Below, in pieces: positions 44,705 to 57,899 of a stretch of 64,000 bases of DNA. Each line of letters starts with the position of its first letter. Within the stretch, counting starts at the first letter, position 1. This DNA comes from Nematopogon swammerdamellus (Eukaryota > Arthropoda > Insecta > Lepidoptera > Adelidae), in NCBI GenBank assembly GCA_946902875.1, contig OX336345.1:15407395-15471394 (forward strand), written 5' to 3'. Under the pieces are notes generated by a model. That model was given only the letters and a program-made list of their open reading frames with translations, searched no databases and was not told the DNA's origin. The position numbers and the translations under genes were made by a program.

Positions 44705-46757
44705 TCATTGAACAGAAGAATAGATTTGATCCCAAAAGCGAAACTCGTCGTCATCCAGATGTGTCCCCGGCACGAGTTGCTGACCGATGTCCAGGTAGTG
44801 TCCTCCCTGCTCAGTGTACGGCGGCCACTTCACACCCAGGCTGCCATCAGGGGTCGGATTGCTGAGTCATGAAAATATATGTGTGTGTTAGTATAGGTGC
44901 ATTGAACAATGAGATACGAAGTTATCGTTCGATTGATATGAGGATTGTCTCTACCCATAGATTTGCTCACTGATACAATGATAACTTATAATATAACTTC
45001 CTTAAACGTAAACAACGTCTCGTAATGGAGTTACGTAACCATTCATGTAGTTTAGTTTTAATAATATGATAAAGCTGAAATGAACTGATTGAACATTGTT
45101 ATTGTAAGTTAAAACGGGTCATAATATTTTATCGTAAGCAAAACATAAGCTTACAAAATATAAAATTAAATAGGTAAATGCATGATTGGAATAAATATTT
45201 TCAACATACCCGTACTTCGCGAAATTGGTCCACAATATGGTAGTTTGCTTTATCATTTTGTAACTTTGGCTGTCTTTATCCAATGGCAAATTATGGACGG
45301 GCTGGTCAAATAAGTACAATAAGTCATCGAGGTGCGACACTCCCTTAAATTTCATTCCATGTCCGAAGTATTTTTCATTTATGTTTCTTTCGGATTCACA
45401 AGAAAACTTGTATAAGTACTTGGGAGATTTCGTGTTCAAAGAAAATCGCAAAAATCTTAAAATTGCATATTTGAACATGCGCCAAGAGGAATGGTCGATC
45501 ATCTCTTCGATGACATCTTTCGTGATGGCCTTCTCCCCGACATAACGTTTTCTTATTTGGTCTGCGATGTTCAAATTGACGATAGCAGACAAATTTCGGG
45601 CGATGTCGTTTGGAAGTAGACATTCGATGTGTCGGTCGATAACATCAAAGTTTTGCATTAGGTATGTAGTCATTATTATAGACTCCTGGCTTGTATATCC
45701 GATCATAATATCGACATCGCGTAACATTCCCCTGTTCAAGGAGTCGATCACATCGTAGGTGAGGAATTGCTGCTGGTCTCCGAATTCCTTTTCAGCAACT
45801 GGAGAGAAAGCAAAATTGTGAATCGGTTGTCCGTATGATTCTTGAAGAGTTATCGCACCGTTAGGATTTATAAGACGCTCGAGAGGCACGGCTTGCAGGA
45901 AGGCGAGCAGCAGCTGCGGGTCAGCGAGCGTGTCGGCGGAGGCGCCGAGCTCGCGCGCGAGCCGCAGTGCGCGTCTTCTCGGCTCGTAGGTGTAGGCCCA
46001 TTCGCAGAGAGGAGTTCCGCTCATGAGTATAGCGCGGTGGAACAGGCCCGCGGATAGCGGCGACAGAAGGTGAAAGCCGACGGAAGCGCCGCCCGCACTC
46101 TCGCCGAAGATGGTCACGTTGCCGGGGTCTCCTCCGAAGGAGGCAATGTTGTCGCGCACCCAACGCAGTGCGGCCGCTTGGTCCTTGAGGCCTGCGTTGC
46201 CGGGCACGTCTTCAGTGTCGAGGCATAGGAAACCGAGAACCTCCAGTCGGTAATTAATGGTGACAAGAACTACACCACGCTGCACCAGGAAGTCGGGTCC
46301 ATAGAGGTCGCTGTCGCCGGAGCCTGACTTATAGCCGCCGCCGTGTATCCAGAACATGACGGGCGCCGGAGTCGCGCCCGGCCTCACATCCGGCGAGTAC
46401 ACGTTCAAGTACAGACAGTCCTCGCTACCGGGAAGTAAGCCGTCTGTGAAGATGTCATATTGATCGCAAACGGGTCCGTGTTTGATCGCCTTGCGTACTC
46501 CTTCCCACGGTTTCGGAGGAAGCGGAGCCTGAAACAATTTGCAATGATGAGTTGAATAAGTTCAAAGTTGGTCGATTAATCCATATGTATGTGGGTACTG
46601 GTGACAGTTTAAAGTGTCTGCCTACCTTGAATCGAAGTTCACCAAGTGGGGGAGTAGCGTACGGTATTCCTTTGAAACTGAAGTATTTCCCGTCTCCAGT
46701 TACCAGGTTACGTTCCTCTCCTTCTAGCCAGCCCTCGTTCACCTTGACTTTGATCAT
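44705..46757 (-). CDS. Carboxylesterase C (type B, alpha-esterase-like), three exons
   Basis: Third member and the most upstream in transcription order. Exons: 46626-46757, 45210-46528 and 44705-44861, with introns of 97 and 348 bp at the same positions and phases as in A and B; 535 aa. Triad Ser188 (GESAGG), Glu326 (GYTSQES) and His443 (GVSHLDD) is intact, as is the HGGG oxyanion hole. No signal peptide, ends in SSVQ, predicted cytosolic. An open frame runs on past the exon 2 donor into intron 2, but the conserved phase-2 splice to exon 3 restores the family C-terminus (GNPTPDG...SLGVKW...). It is the most compact copy, without transposon insertions, so it may approximate the ancestral gene structure. 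It has a clear TATA plus initiator. A 60-bp stretch near 46365-46440 matches esterase A rather than B, a second sign of sequence exchange. Confidence 0.94.
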
Positions 46758-46837
46758 TTTAGCTTATTTTGAATTTTTACTTTGAATAAGTATTATTAAT
46801 ACATTTCGCGTGCTAGCGACTAGCTGCCCCATAAACG

Positions 46838-46873
46838 ACTGACCTTCGACAAATTAGTGTGGCTCGGTTTATA
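46838..46873 (-). promoter_or_regulatory. Core promoter of carboxylesterase C
   Basis: On the minus strand a TATAAA (46868-46873) is followed by an arthropod-type initiator TCAGTC (46838-46843). The A of the initiator is 32 nt downstream of the first T, which is the normal spacing, and it predicts an 84-nt 5' leader before the ATG at 46757. Confidence 0.6.
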
Positions 46874-47677
46874 GATTCGCTCAATCTCGTGTTAGTACTA
46901 GAGCACGTACGAGTGTGCGTACATGTGCGCAGCTCAATGATAAAAAAAAAGATAAATTATTGTTAAATCATACAATATATTGTTATAATCGCACATGGAT
47001 ATAACAAGGAAAATTGATCTTAAAGAGCAGTAGAAAATGCTGTAGTCGAGTTTTCTTTCTTTCTATAATAGACAGAATCCTTCTGCACGCCCGACTACAG
47101 CGAAGAGAGCTACTGCTCTATCCGCTGTATTCTTGAATATTCTCGCATATTCTGATAACTTCAAGATGAAAAATTTTATGCATTTCGTTTAAGTTGAGAA
47201 ATATAGCTTACGGCGCCTAAAACCAAGACATTTATTTAAAATATATAAAGAAAACTAATGAAATACAATCATTAAATTACTTTTACCCGAATTTTGCGCC
47301 TGTCATTGCGCTGTCCTGTGGTGTAGAAAATATTAAAACTTATTCTAAAACACAATTACAAAAATAAAACGCCAACGTAATATTATAATTTTAGTTTTTA
47401 AAACTTTAACTTAACACTAAAACACAATAGCCTAATGCTAACGAAATAAACAAGAAGCGCTCCCTTTTGCCCAGTACGTCTCGCTTATTTATTGAAGTAA
47501 AACATACTTATCTACCTGATTAGAAGGGTATTTCCTTAAAAAGGTTAATATGCATCCTCTTTAAAGACAAATACTTATCTCTTTTTTTCAGATAAATATT
47601 AAAAGGTTGACTGGAAGAAATCACTTTGACTAAAGATAAGATGCAATGTGAAAATTATATAAATATTACATTGTATT
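46874..47677. other. Upstream region of carboxylesterase C
   Basis: AT-rich, no gene or repeat recognised; ends at the target duplication of the hAT-like element. Regulatory sites for esterase C would be expected here, but none can be named. Confidence 0.45.
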
Positions 47678-47685
47678 CTATAAAG

Positions 47686-48190
47686 CAGTGGTGGCCAAAC
47701 AGGCCCAAACGGTCGATCACAAGTCGGTCGCTGAAAATATGTAGAGCAACAAGTGACTCATAGAAACATCAGAGAATTCATAATATTTGATGTGACTAAC
47801 ATTTTCCGGATGGTGCCGCCATCTTCCGCAAGGACCGCAATGGTAATAATTGAAAAGGATGTAATGAACATAGCTTTCAAGGATGTGAATTCAATTGGAA
47901 CAAGATTGGTTAAATTTTATTAATTAGAAGAATAATAGACACGCCATGAAGTTTCATTTATAAAATTGTTGTAATTGTAATTTAGTAACAATACGTAGCT
48001 ATGCTGGTTTATTTACTGTAAAATAACGAAAATATATATTATACTTAACTTTCAATAATTATTATAAATTATCCTAACAAAACTTACTATAAATTATTTG
48101 AACAACGAAAACTTTTGGTACAAGTGTCGATCTCACAATCTTGAATTTTTTGTAGGTAGATCTTTATAGAAAAAAGTATGGCCATCACTA
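47686..48190. mobile_element. hAT-like non-autonomous element with 8-bp target duplication
   Basis: Begins CAGTGGTGGCCAAAC and ends GTATGGCCATCACTA, imperfect terminal inverted repeats of hAT type. Flanks are CTATAAAG (47678-47685) and CTATAAAC (48191-48198), seven of eight bases matching, the length hAT transposases produce. No transposase ORF inside. Confidence 0.65.
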
Positions 48191-48297
48191 CTATAAACAA
48201 TTTAAGTACATATCCTTCATAATGTGAAGAAATAAGTGTGAACTCTTCGACTAACATGGTGCGAGTATGCATTGCGCGCAGAATTAGAGTGGCGTGG

Positions 48298-48333
48298 CCG
48301 GTTTTGCTGGATTAAGTAGTCCAGCAAAACCGG
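48298..48333. repeat. Perfect hairpin, 14-bp arms
   Basis: CCGGTTTTGCTGGA, 8-nt loop TTAAGTAG, TCCAGCAAAACCGG. No T run follows, so it is not a terminator-like structure. Confidence 0.8.
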
Positions 48334-48470
48334 TAGCGCACAGGCGAAGTGATGTAGTTGTAGGCAAACTACAGCCAAGCATGTCAGATTCCATAAAAAA
48401 AAATATTATATTACAAAAAGTGTAAAATTTCCATACAGGTTCTATCATTTACACATGAAAGTTCAAAATA

Positions 48471-48566
48471 CGTGACGTGGCACCAAGTTCACCCGGTGTT
48501 ATGGGCTGACATCACGGATGTTGTAGGTGATGCAGCCAACCGTGTCAGTTTCCATAAAAAAAAAAC
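48471..48566 (+). mobile_element. SINE-A 3' fragment
   Basis: GACGTGGCACCAAGTTCACC through GTCAGTTTCCAT and an A tail. A more diverged relative, also ending TTCCATAAAAA, lies just before it at about 48340-48408. Confidence 0.65.
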
Positions 48567-49429
48567 TTTCTTGAGCAAATGTCTGCATTTATGTGGAAAC
48601 AAATTAAGAATAATTATATATGTACTAAAATATTGCAATTCATTATAACTATTGATCACACACACCACTCTTTTCAAAGTGATGCTTACTTCGTTAATAA
48701 ATGTGCGAAATATCGAAATGTTTTGTGAATAAGTGAGTTTGGCTGCTCTAAGGGCCTTGCGTACATTACTCTAGCAACAATATAATACGAGTACATTCAT
48801 ATTTTACTAACATGCATAAACAGTTCCAGAATCAAGACGAGCTTGCTCCTATGACACTCTGAGAGGAACAAATTAAAATTGAATGTGCATGCATTAGTAA
48901 AATTATATTTTACGGTAAAATAATGAATCTAAACCAAATACTAGGTCCGTATCGAGCTTGTTCCAGACGAGGGTTAGGCTGGGCTTTATCAAAATAAAGC
49001 AGCGCTTCTGCCCTTGCCCTTGACCTTTGGTCCTTCGAGCCGGATTTAACTTCGCTCCGGGAGCTAATGTGAGGGCTTTAACGGACCTCTAAGCCTGAAG
49101 GCTGATACTAGTTTGCAATAGCAAAGCTATCAAGTTCCTTTGATGTTACTCTTGGAAATACTGTCAAACTCCTTGGATTTGCTACCACTGTGGTTAGGAA
49201 CCTAGGTGGGAGTTTAGTTAACAGAAATTAAAATATTTGTTGTTTAAAATCACGACACAGTTAGTTTAGCGCCACAGTCGTTGTTCTGGAACTTGAATGT
49301 GCGAAACTTCTTTATAATTTAATGAATTGACAGTGAATTCATAAACCACGTGTTGAATCTGTACCAGATCGGGCATGCGCTTAAAAAGGGTAAAGTGCGT
49401 ATTACCAGTAACCGACCAGCGTAGCATAT

Positions 49430-49630
49430 TATGAGATTGGAAGAGGCGGTAGAGGTGTATCAAGATCGCGGCACGTGTTGTCTCTGCCATTATTGTCTCT
49501 AACCAATTGGTAAACAGGCGTAAGGTTAGGTGAGAAAAGGCGACAGAGGTGTGTCAGGATCGTGGCACGTGGAGATCCGATGTCTCTGCCTACCCCACTG
49601 GGGAATAGGTGTGACACTATGTATTTATGT
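49430..49630 (-). repeat. Dispersed repeat C, two partial units
   Basis: Two head-to-tail partial copies (AGGCGGTAGAGGTGTATCA near 49443 and AAGGCGACAGAGGTGTGTCA near 49537), the second ending in CCCCACTGGGGAATAGGTG. Confidence 0.5.
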
Positions 49631-51009
49631 ACCTATGTACCGTCGGATTGCTAGTAATACGTAATTAAAATTCTGTCAGTAAGTAGATCTACTAGACAAA
49701 GTACTTTCTAATCGGGTTTTTTGTAGAAAAATTAAGTACCTTGCTCCAAAATTGGTCCTTCGGTACTCTAAAATAATAAATGGAATCGTCCCGGCACGAT
49801 TAATTTGGCCTTCCGCAACTTTGCTTTGTTCGAGTGAAATGATTGTGAAGCGGTGATTAATAAATTCTCGAGAGGCGACCTTCGTCTCCGACCTGAGAAT
49901 TATTATTGACGAATGTTATCAGCGCTTTTTGTCACCCGGACCCGCCGAGGACCCCAAGTAATGAATCCATTTCGCGCCCTAATCTTTTATTAAAGTCAAA
50001 GTGAAATTTGCTATGGGCCAAACGAAGTGAAATAATTACATTTTCAGAAGTTGTTCGGATTGATTCGCAGATGAAATAGGATTTATTTGCCTAAATTTAG
50101 ATTTTGACTTGAAAATACAAAAAATATTTTAAGCGAGTAAGATAATTTATTTAGAGAAACTATCTCATGGAGCAGATTATAACTGAACTAAGAGCGAACA
50201 GCGCTATATGTACAACTTATTAAATATATCTCTAAAATAGTGATGAAAACAGAGAAAAAAATTTTGGTCTGTTAAATAGTTTTTAAATGGAATTTACATA
50301 ACATTTTTTTTTCTTCAATAAAACACATGGGCCGTACGTCATTCTTCATTCGTAATGATTAATAATGTATCCACTGACAGTGGAATCTTGTGGAAACTAA
50401 GATGGCCGCCTGCACGATTTTGATGTCGACACTTTTTTAGTTTCAATCTTTCTCCTGTAATTCTCCATCTCCATGGAATTTACCCGGTAGAGATGTGACA
50501 CTTGGTAGCCACACACACAACATTAAGTATATTGAACTCGGGCGGGAGTGATGCCTCGTCGTCGTAGGACCGAGGCTAGCAACATAGGTCGACGGAAATG
50601 TTGTCTGTTCATAGAAACATTACATTTATGCAAAGATAAATATTAATGTTTTACGTTTCGATATAAAAAAATTAATAGTGGAATAGAATATAATTAAAAT
50701 TATTGTTGCATACTAGGATACGAATAAACAATTATTCTTAAATACCAGTAAAAAAAAAACGAAAATGAATAAAGACGGATTTCTTACTATGGGTGATTTC
50801 TCACAGTTAACCTTAGGGAGATGAGGGCAAATAAAAATAAACATTAATGACAGCACATAACTCAACAACCTGTTCACCACAAAAGCCCTCATTTATATAA
50901 AAAAATTTTTTTTTTTTAATAAAGACCGAATTTTTTATACACAGCCGGCACGGGTGTTTATGCCCAAAACTTCAACGGAAGGTCAGACACATCCAATAAC
51001 ACCACTCCT
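49631..51009. other. Intergenic, unique sequence
   Basis: No gene. The part at 49770-50050 is non-repetitive, of balanced composition and without a long frame, which can indicate conserved non-coding DNA. Confidence 0.4.
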
Positions 51010-51200
51010 CGCGAGACCGCAGAGAGGCGTCATGCCAGCTATAAGACGAACAATAAGGTCGTCGTCTAATTTATTAACATACCTTTTGAATATACCTTCC
51101 TAGGTTATAGGTGCTAGGGAACACACTCACCGGAAGACCGTTCCATATTTTTGCCATACGACACAGGAGCGATTTCGAAAAGCGATATGTTCTCAGAGTT
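51010..51200 (-). mobile_element. LINE C-terminal fragment
   Basis: Minus strand retains IFKRYVNKLDDDLIV and a TGGCATGACGCCTCTCTGCG-like UTR shared with 4640-4720. Frame is broken. Confidence 0.45.
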
Positions 51201-51976
51201 CTTTGTCGACAACATTATGGATGTTCCGAGCGATTCCGGCGAGTGTGGGGCATGCATGGGATTCAATAGACTTCCCACCGCGTTCCCGTCCCGTCGACAA
51301 AGGGTGCCATGTCTACGTACCCGCTTCCGCCCGTGCTCTCTGCGCGACACGGACCGTTGGTTCTGTATTACATTTTACGCACCGCTTGTGAGATGACGTC
51401 ATTTGCACACAGAATCCTCTATTGTTCGCTCCAGGAGAATATGTCCTGAAAATATGCTCTTATTCCGCCCTATTTATCTCGAAAAGGGCGAGCACAGGCG
51501 GGTTGCCATCCATAGCACAGAAGCAACAGTGAGACAAGTCACAAAGGGTAGGCATTTTGTATTTTAATCTTTTGCTAGCAGCTTTGCGTACGTGATTAAA
51601 AAAATACGATAAAAAAAAAATAGAGGACCTTCGGCTACCACGATGCGAAATTTCCAGTTCTGAGGTGTTTTTTTTATGAAAAGCATGACATAATATGGCA
51701 CACGGCAGACTAACGCAGAGGTGTAGTTCAACGACGCGCCCACGGGCATTCGATATTTACGGGGGCTGCGAATACCATGTCGGCCGGCTAGGTGCACCAT
51801 CGCATTGTATTTGAAGGACCCCAGACTGTACATTGAAGGAAATGATAGCCAATAGAGTGAGTTCTAGAGGTTAGCTAGCAACCCTGTAATTATAGGATTT
51901 ACAGAATTGATTTGTCCTTAGTGGGAGGATATCGATCTCAGCTGTCGTCATTGAATAATGTTGTGATCTTTTTTTT

Positions 51977-52468
51977 AGGTTTCCGTATCCCGTACGGAAG
52001 CCTATTACTAAGCCTCCGCCGTCTGTCTGTCTGTCTGTCCGTCCGTCCGTCCGTCCGTCTGTCCGAGGGCTGTATCTCTTGAACCGTAATAGGTAGCCCG
52101 TTGATACTTTCACAGAATATGCGTTACCATGGCGGATAAAACAACAAATAATAAAAATAAGAAAATGTTAAAAATTAAGGGGGGCCCCCATACAAGAAAC
52201 GTAAAATAAAATCGATTAGTCACACTATTGAATAATAGGTGGCGCCACAGGCTTTTATACATTGCATTGTTATAGCCGCTAAATTGCCAACGACCTCATT
52301 GAGGTGCTGTCATTTTCCCACCGTTTTCTTTCGACCTCATTGAGGCTTCTCTCCGATCATCCTACATATCTTCGAAATTAAAATTCGAAGACCATGCCAC
52401 CAGAGCGGATAGGCGGATATTATTGATAGATACGGAAACCTCCGCGCACGAGTAAAACTCGCACTTGA
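51977..52468 (-). repeat. Dispersed repeat B, long copy
   Basis: AGGTTTCCGTATCCCGTACG at the left, (TGTC/CGTC)n, and GAGTAAAACTCGCACTTG at the right: the complement of the copy at 33628. Confidence 0.7.
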
Positions 52469-53084
52469 CAGATTTTTTTATTTTGTCATCTCATTTGAAT
52501 ATCATGCTTCATTTATTCATTCAATGTCAAGTACAGTAACATTTTCTTTGAATTAGGTAGCTTACGACTACGATAAACAAAATATTACTGAAATTTTCAG
52601 CATCGGGATAGCGTAGTATTGATGCAGACGTCTTGTCGTGTAAAATGCACTACAGCTAATGTTCACACCAGGGAAAGAACATTTTATGTTTCTAGAATAA
52701 AAAAAAACTAAAATTATAAACTGCTTACATATTTTCAGCTTAAAAGTTTGTATAAGGTGCGCTGCTCATTAAGCAGCTCCCGAGTTCAACTACTCCTAGC
52801 AACAAAGTTCCAATCCGTTCTCTACTTGTTCCCTAACTTCTTTTCATCCCGGTAATCCCTGCCCCCCCCCCCCCCCCAACCCATCCGCCCCTCAGATTCC
52901 CACCCAACCCTCCACTCCCTTAGACACCGCAGCAGCCTCGTATGAAGTAACTTTTCTACTTATCCACCTGCCGGATAAACCTACTTATTATCTGCTTGCG
53001 GTGTGTATAGGATTTTGGACTTGATACTTTGCAAATAAGTAAGTTATTTCATCATTATGTCACGAAAGATGTATTTTTTAATTT

Positions 53085-53315
53085 TTTTTGGGGCTTTTAA
53101 CCATAATTTGTTAATATCAGCCCCATAGTACTCATCTTATGGCTGAGAGAGAGATAGAGAACGCTACACGAAATTCATATTTGATAGTAACAGTTCTGGC
53201 GAGTCCAGAGGTAAAAACTCATTCAGGTCTAGGCCCAAATGCCGGGTCCGGTGTGCACAAATGTGTTTTAGCACTTACGAATGCAATACAATAAATAAAT
53301 AAACAAATTGGCATT
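53085..53315 (+). repeat. Dispersed repeat, retroelement 3' UTR-like
   Basis: TTTGTTAATATCAGCCCCAT is shared with 575-600, and the block ends in ACAATAAATAAATAAAC, an A-rich tail. Confidence 0.4.
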
Positions 53316-53489
53316 ATGTACACAATAATTTTTTTCATAAACTAATAATGTCATTGCATGGCATGTATGCATTAGGTTAAGCAATACCTACTACTCAAAT
53401 TGTTTACAGTGTTATAGCTGTGAGATCTTAAGGTATAACGATCGGCAAAGTACGCCGAACGAAGTAACCCCCGAAGAAAAAAGAGGGGT

Positions 53490-53780
53490 GTTATAAGTTT
53501 AACGTGAGGGTGTGTATGGGTGTGTCTGCTGTGGCATCGTAGCTCCGAAACGGATGGTCCGATTTGAATGCGTTTTTTTTAAAGCTTGAAATAAAAGATA
53601 AATTACAAATTTAGAAAAACCCGCGACCCTTAAAAAGTAAAAAAGAATTTCCGTTTACTTACTTAAAGGAGTCGGGGGACTGCTAAATAAATAAAATATA
53701 AAAATGCAGAGCTGCGCGGGAATTTAAGTAAGTAAACGGAAATTATTTTTGACTTTTTAAGGGTTGGGGTTTTTTTATAA
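53490..53780. mobile_element. Dispersed repeat with foldback core
   Basis: TTCCGTTTACTTACTTAAA near 53650 and TTTAAGTAAGTAAACGGAAA near 53724 are inverted copies, extended by AACCCGCGACCCTTAAAAAG and CTTTTTAAGGGTTGGGGTT. The upstream GGCATCGTAGCTCCGAAACG looks like a conserved lepidopteran dispersed repeat. Confidence 0.55.
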
Positions 53781-54834
53781 TGCTGATAAACACCATCGAG
53801 ATCGCAACACCTTAACTAATAATCAGGTAGCGAAAAATGTGGCAGCGATCTGAAAGTAGAAAGGCAAATGCAGATTAAACTGGCCGTCGCGAAAATGTCG
53901 CTGTTTGGCTCTACGTAATCACCAAACACGTAGGTTTTGTTTTTTTTTTTTCAATTCGATTCCCTTTCCGAACACAAAGCTGCCTCATTTCCCGGCCAAA
54001 TTGAAGGAGTTGGCTACAATTTACATGTCAAAGCCATTTGTCGTTTTACCAATATTTGCCGATATTCATATTTGGCCGGGCGCTTTTAAGCGCTCATATC
54101 TAGGCTAATTTGGTGTACAGCAAATGGTATACACAAATTTAAATTTCGTGTTGGTGGAGACCTTTTATTGTTGTTTGTAAGAATGTTTATGTATTTGATC
54201 GTTACCGTAATTAGGGAGCTTGATTTAAATAATGGACGTAGAGTCCGCTCTAATGGGATGACCCAGAATGCCTCTACGGAGTCCTGAGAGGGATTTCATT
54301 CAATGTGCGCAACGGAGTCATTGTAGGTATTTGGGACTACCGATAGCCCTCTGAGTAAGACGATTTCAGATGATAGTCAAATGGCGTAATGATAGCAAAG
54401 ACAAACATATTTAATTTACGTACACTTCCACGGATGCAGAAGGCGCACGATTTACAGGTTGCGACTTCTTCCAGACATTCTCGCCTACAACACTAGCATT
54501 GATAATGTACATTCGCAAAGTATATAATGTTCAAAATTCTATTTTCTTGCACGGGGTGACGGGTATGCTTGTCGGGTTGACGAGTTCGGGTAATCGGGAA
54601 AAAGTAATTCCACTCTAAGGAATAATATTACAACTCCCACTTATGGGTAGGAATAACGTTATGTATCAGATTACGCATGCAGAAACTGTCACATAAAGTA
54701 CCCTCTGACAAAGTGAAGGTTTTGTTTTCCTACTCTTGCATCTCGCGCCAAACTTGAATGTTCACCTGACGATAGCATTTCTTCCGTAGCGCAATCAATT
54801 CATGCACTTTAAGATCTTACTGTACACTCAGTAC
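53781..54834. other. Intergenic, unique sequence
   Basis: No gene. 53900-54120 is repeat-free with several short palindromic words (for example GGGCGCTTTTAAGCGCTC), a candidate regulatory stretch. Confidence 0.4.
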
Positions 54835-55090
54835 TTATTATGGAGTCTGGTGGCTGTGCCGAAGGACCGACAGTGCAGTCGATAGTCAAATCCACCTCAC
54901 CTCATGAAAGTGAAGTGCCATACCAGCAGATTTACGGACTTGCGGCACTGCACTGTAACGGAGCTGCGTATCAAAATTCTTGGAAATTGTATGAAGTAAA
55001 GCGGCAAACAACTCTTGTGGACATTTTTTTGCCGTGCCGCTCCGCTGCCGAGTTTGGATAGCCCTAGCACACAATCCAGCGATGAGCTAG
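54835..55090 (-). mobile_element. LINE 3' fragment
   Basis: GGTGGCTGTGCCGAAGGACC, GTGCAGTCGATAG and ACCAGCAGATTTACGGA are shared with 24256-24365. The minus frame holds a degraded AKKCPQELFAALL segment. Confidence 0.4.
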
Positions 55091-57899
55091 CAGACACCAT
55101 AACTTAAATATTCCATTGGCGAAGGAAATACCAGTCACTAAAACGTGACTCTCGCGTTTTGCAAGGTCAAGTTTGGCGTCAAACGTGCCTGAACAATCAC
55201 CTAGTGTGTGAAGGGAATGATAATAAGGTAACATATTTCCGATGGGTACCTAGTTGACTTCCTTTAAGGAGGAAATCAATGTGCCTTCATGATATATTTT
55301 GATAATTTACATGTAAAATTAACAAAAAAAACGATTTCTATCAGTTGAATAGAAGTCGTAATGCTAGTATATGAATGAATACTAGTATAGTCATGTCAGT
55401 CAGTCAACTATGGTTAGTTTCTTAGGGCACGACTAAATAAAATGTTTTCCAAATAATTTATTTTTCGTTTTCAGGCTCTAAAGTAAAAGTATTCCCATTG
55501 TACTGGTTTCATCGCACTTTCGAATCAATTACTCGGGAGGCAGTCACAGGTGCGTCTGGACGATTCTCATTTTGGTCAATTTTACTTGGGTCTTTGGGTT
55601 GTACCCTGATCCTTGACGAAATGGTACACATAATAGGCAGTCCCTATAAGATTCCTGAAACAAAGCCCCTATTGAAATCATTCAACCGTTGAAATAATCA
55701 AACGAAACAGATTACAGAAATGAAAATTCTCCTCTGGAGAGGAAAATGCTTCGAGATGGTACACATCTGGTCGCCCGCATGTTTGAGCCAGGTGCGATAC
55801 TCAAATGAGGTTGTCTCGAAACTGTCTCGTGTTCGCGCAGCCCCTGGTGGCTAACGGGAGCGGCTGGATGCCATCGGCGCTATGAGGTGGTGTTTGATGT
55901 GCCACTGTGCTGTAATTACTGTCGTCATTAAGATCGTAGGCAATGTTAAACTGTCGACAGAATATCAACAGTAGAGTTGTCCGCTGTTGCGATGCTGAAA
56001 TATTATGTTTCAAAGAGTTCCGTAGACAGTAGACATAACATGCAATTTAACCAATCGAGATATTTCCGATCCAGGATCACGTCCAATAACCCCTTTAAAA
56101 CACAGACTTTCGCAATGATATCGTATATACTAAAATATACCTATGTAAGCATAATTCAGGCCTCGTCTACTTTCATGAAATGAATAATTTTAGCGCGGTC
56201 TTAGTAAACTTCATGAGTTTTCATCAACTGAGAGAAGTTTCTACATATGTTCAGAATATGTTCTTATATCAATATTTATGTGGAGCGTTGGAAGTCGGAT
56301 TTACGAAAAGCCCCCAGTACTTGTAAGAAAAGTAGTTTTAGTTCACCTTCGAACGTATCAAAACTCATCAAAGGCCCTGCATCCGGAGCGACTCCGTCTG
56401 CATCTGGTCTTTTTGCTCTTCCCGCGCTGTCTTGGAACACTTGCTAAATTGAATTTGCAACTAAAGTTTGCACCGGAAGTCTTAACTCACTGCCAACTAG
56501 GTTAACAAAGTTAGCTGACGAACAATTGTGCGGGATTTGTATACTTTGCCTGATACTCATATGTTGGGTATATTATTCCTTGTGCTTCTGTTTGAGTATT
56601 GCATATACGTACGCATATATTGCATATATTGCACGTACGTTCCCGGCTTGAGTCAGCGATATTCTTTTAAGGTTAGACTGTTCCTAGTGTAGCTCCATAT
56701 TATACTTGTAAAATTTTCTGGCATATAATTCAAATGCTATCATAAAAATAATAGTATGTTCAAAATGGCGAAGATAATATGTTATTTCTGATTATCTTAC
56801 TATTGGGGAAGCTGATCCAGTTTTTCACCTACATCATGGAATAAGGAGTAGGCTGGAACAGCCGTACTATTGAACTTGTGCTGAAACTACGATGACCATA
56901 AAAGCAGTCTACTCAGACATGTTTTTATTGCGGTCGATCGTCTACACTGAACACCGGCAAATGGTCATCGGTGGCACTGAGTCATGCGATCTCGCGCCTA
57001 GTATGAAATAAGGAGATGTAAATAATTTCCGGCACGTTGATCACGCCTCCTTATCTCGTCTAACCTACACAAATGATCAAAAATCTGCTCTAGTGACCTA
57101 CATAGACCGCTCCTTACTGAATCCCTGTTCTACATGCACACGAAGGAAGGCGAATGTTTTTTATCTTGACCATCGATCATTCTGCCTTGTCGACGTCGTT
57201 GCTCTTTGTGGAGAACCCTTATTCCCAAGAAGCTTATTCCCAAAAAAATCACGAATAAGCGTCCTGAGTTTCGAACTCCCGGCATCTTGCACAATAGTCC
57301 AGCGCGTTAAATACTTTGCTACCAGCCACTTAATCCTACTTTCTGCAGACAATCTTTTTTGCCTTGACCATCGAGCAGAGTGCGTCCCTACGTGTCGACG
57401 CCCCGCGCCGCCGCTCGTTGCGGCTACAAGGACTCGTGACGGATGCGCCGCGCTAATGCTCCTGACAAATTCCCGCGAATTCCCTCGGGAGCATTAAGAC
57501 GTCTTATGCGGTCCGCGAGCCGTCCTCACCGGGATAGACGTAAACTGTTTCACAAAGCGACCTTGTCGTGCGTGACGCTCTGCACGCCGCCATCTTGAGA
57601 TTCTATTCAGAGTTATAGCATGTTCACAGTTATATACAGAGTCATATATTTATATAGTTATATATACAGTTATGGTCATAAACATTCTTATTCTATCATA
57701 CAAGATTAACTTAGTAGAAACATAATTTGAAATGGAGGAAAAGCACTTGTTGCGCTCTGCATACAGTTTATCAGTAAAATACGTATATCCTTAGTTAGTA
57801 AAATACGTATAGCCTTATGCCCAAGTTAGGAATCGAATTGAGCTCATTTAAAGATATACTCTTTATATACGGAGTAATTACTAACTAAGACGTAGTTAT
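55091..57899. other. Intergenic, no gene seen
   Basis: Mostly unique sequence. The longest frame (57093-57497, 134 codons) lacks domain similarity or regular codon use and is not called. A partial internal duplication (GACCATCGATCATTCTGCC and GACCATCGAGCAGAGTGC) lies within it. Confidence 0.4.

Noticed and set aside
45119..45209. C-terminal extension of esterase C past FAKYG
   Set aside because: Open frame continues into intron 2, but a GT donor at the conserved site and the matching exon 3 make the spliced form far more likely.
57093..57497. 134-codon ORF, Cys-rich in places
   Set aside because: No domain, no codon regularity, no splice or promoter context; contains an internal DNA duplication that accounts for similar segments.
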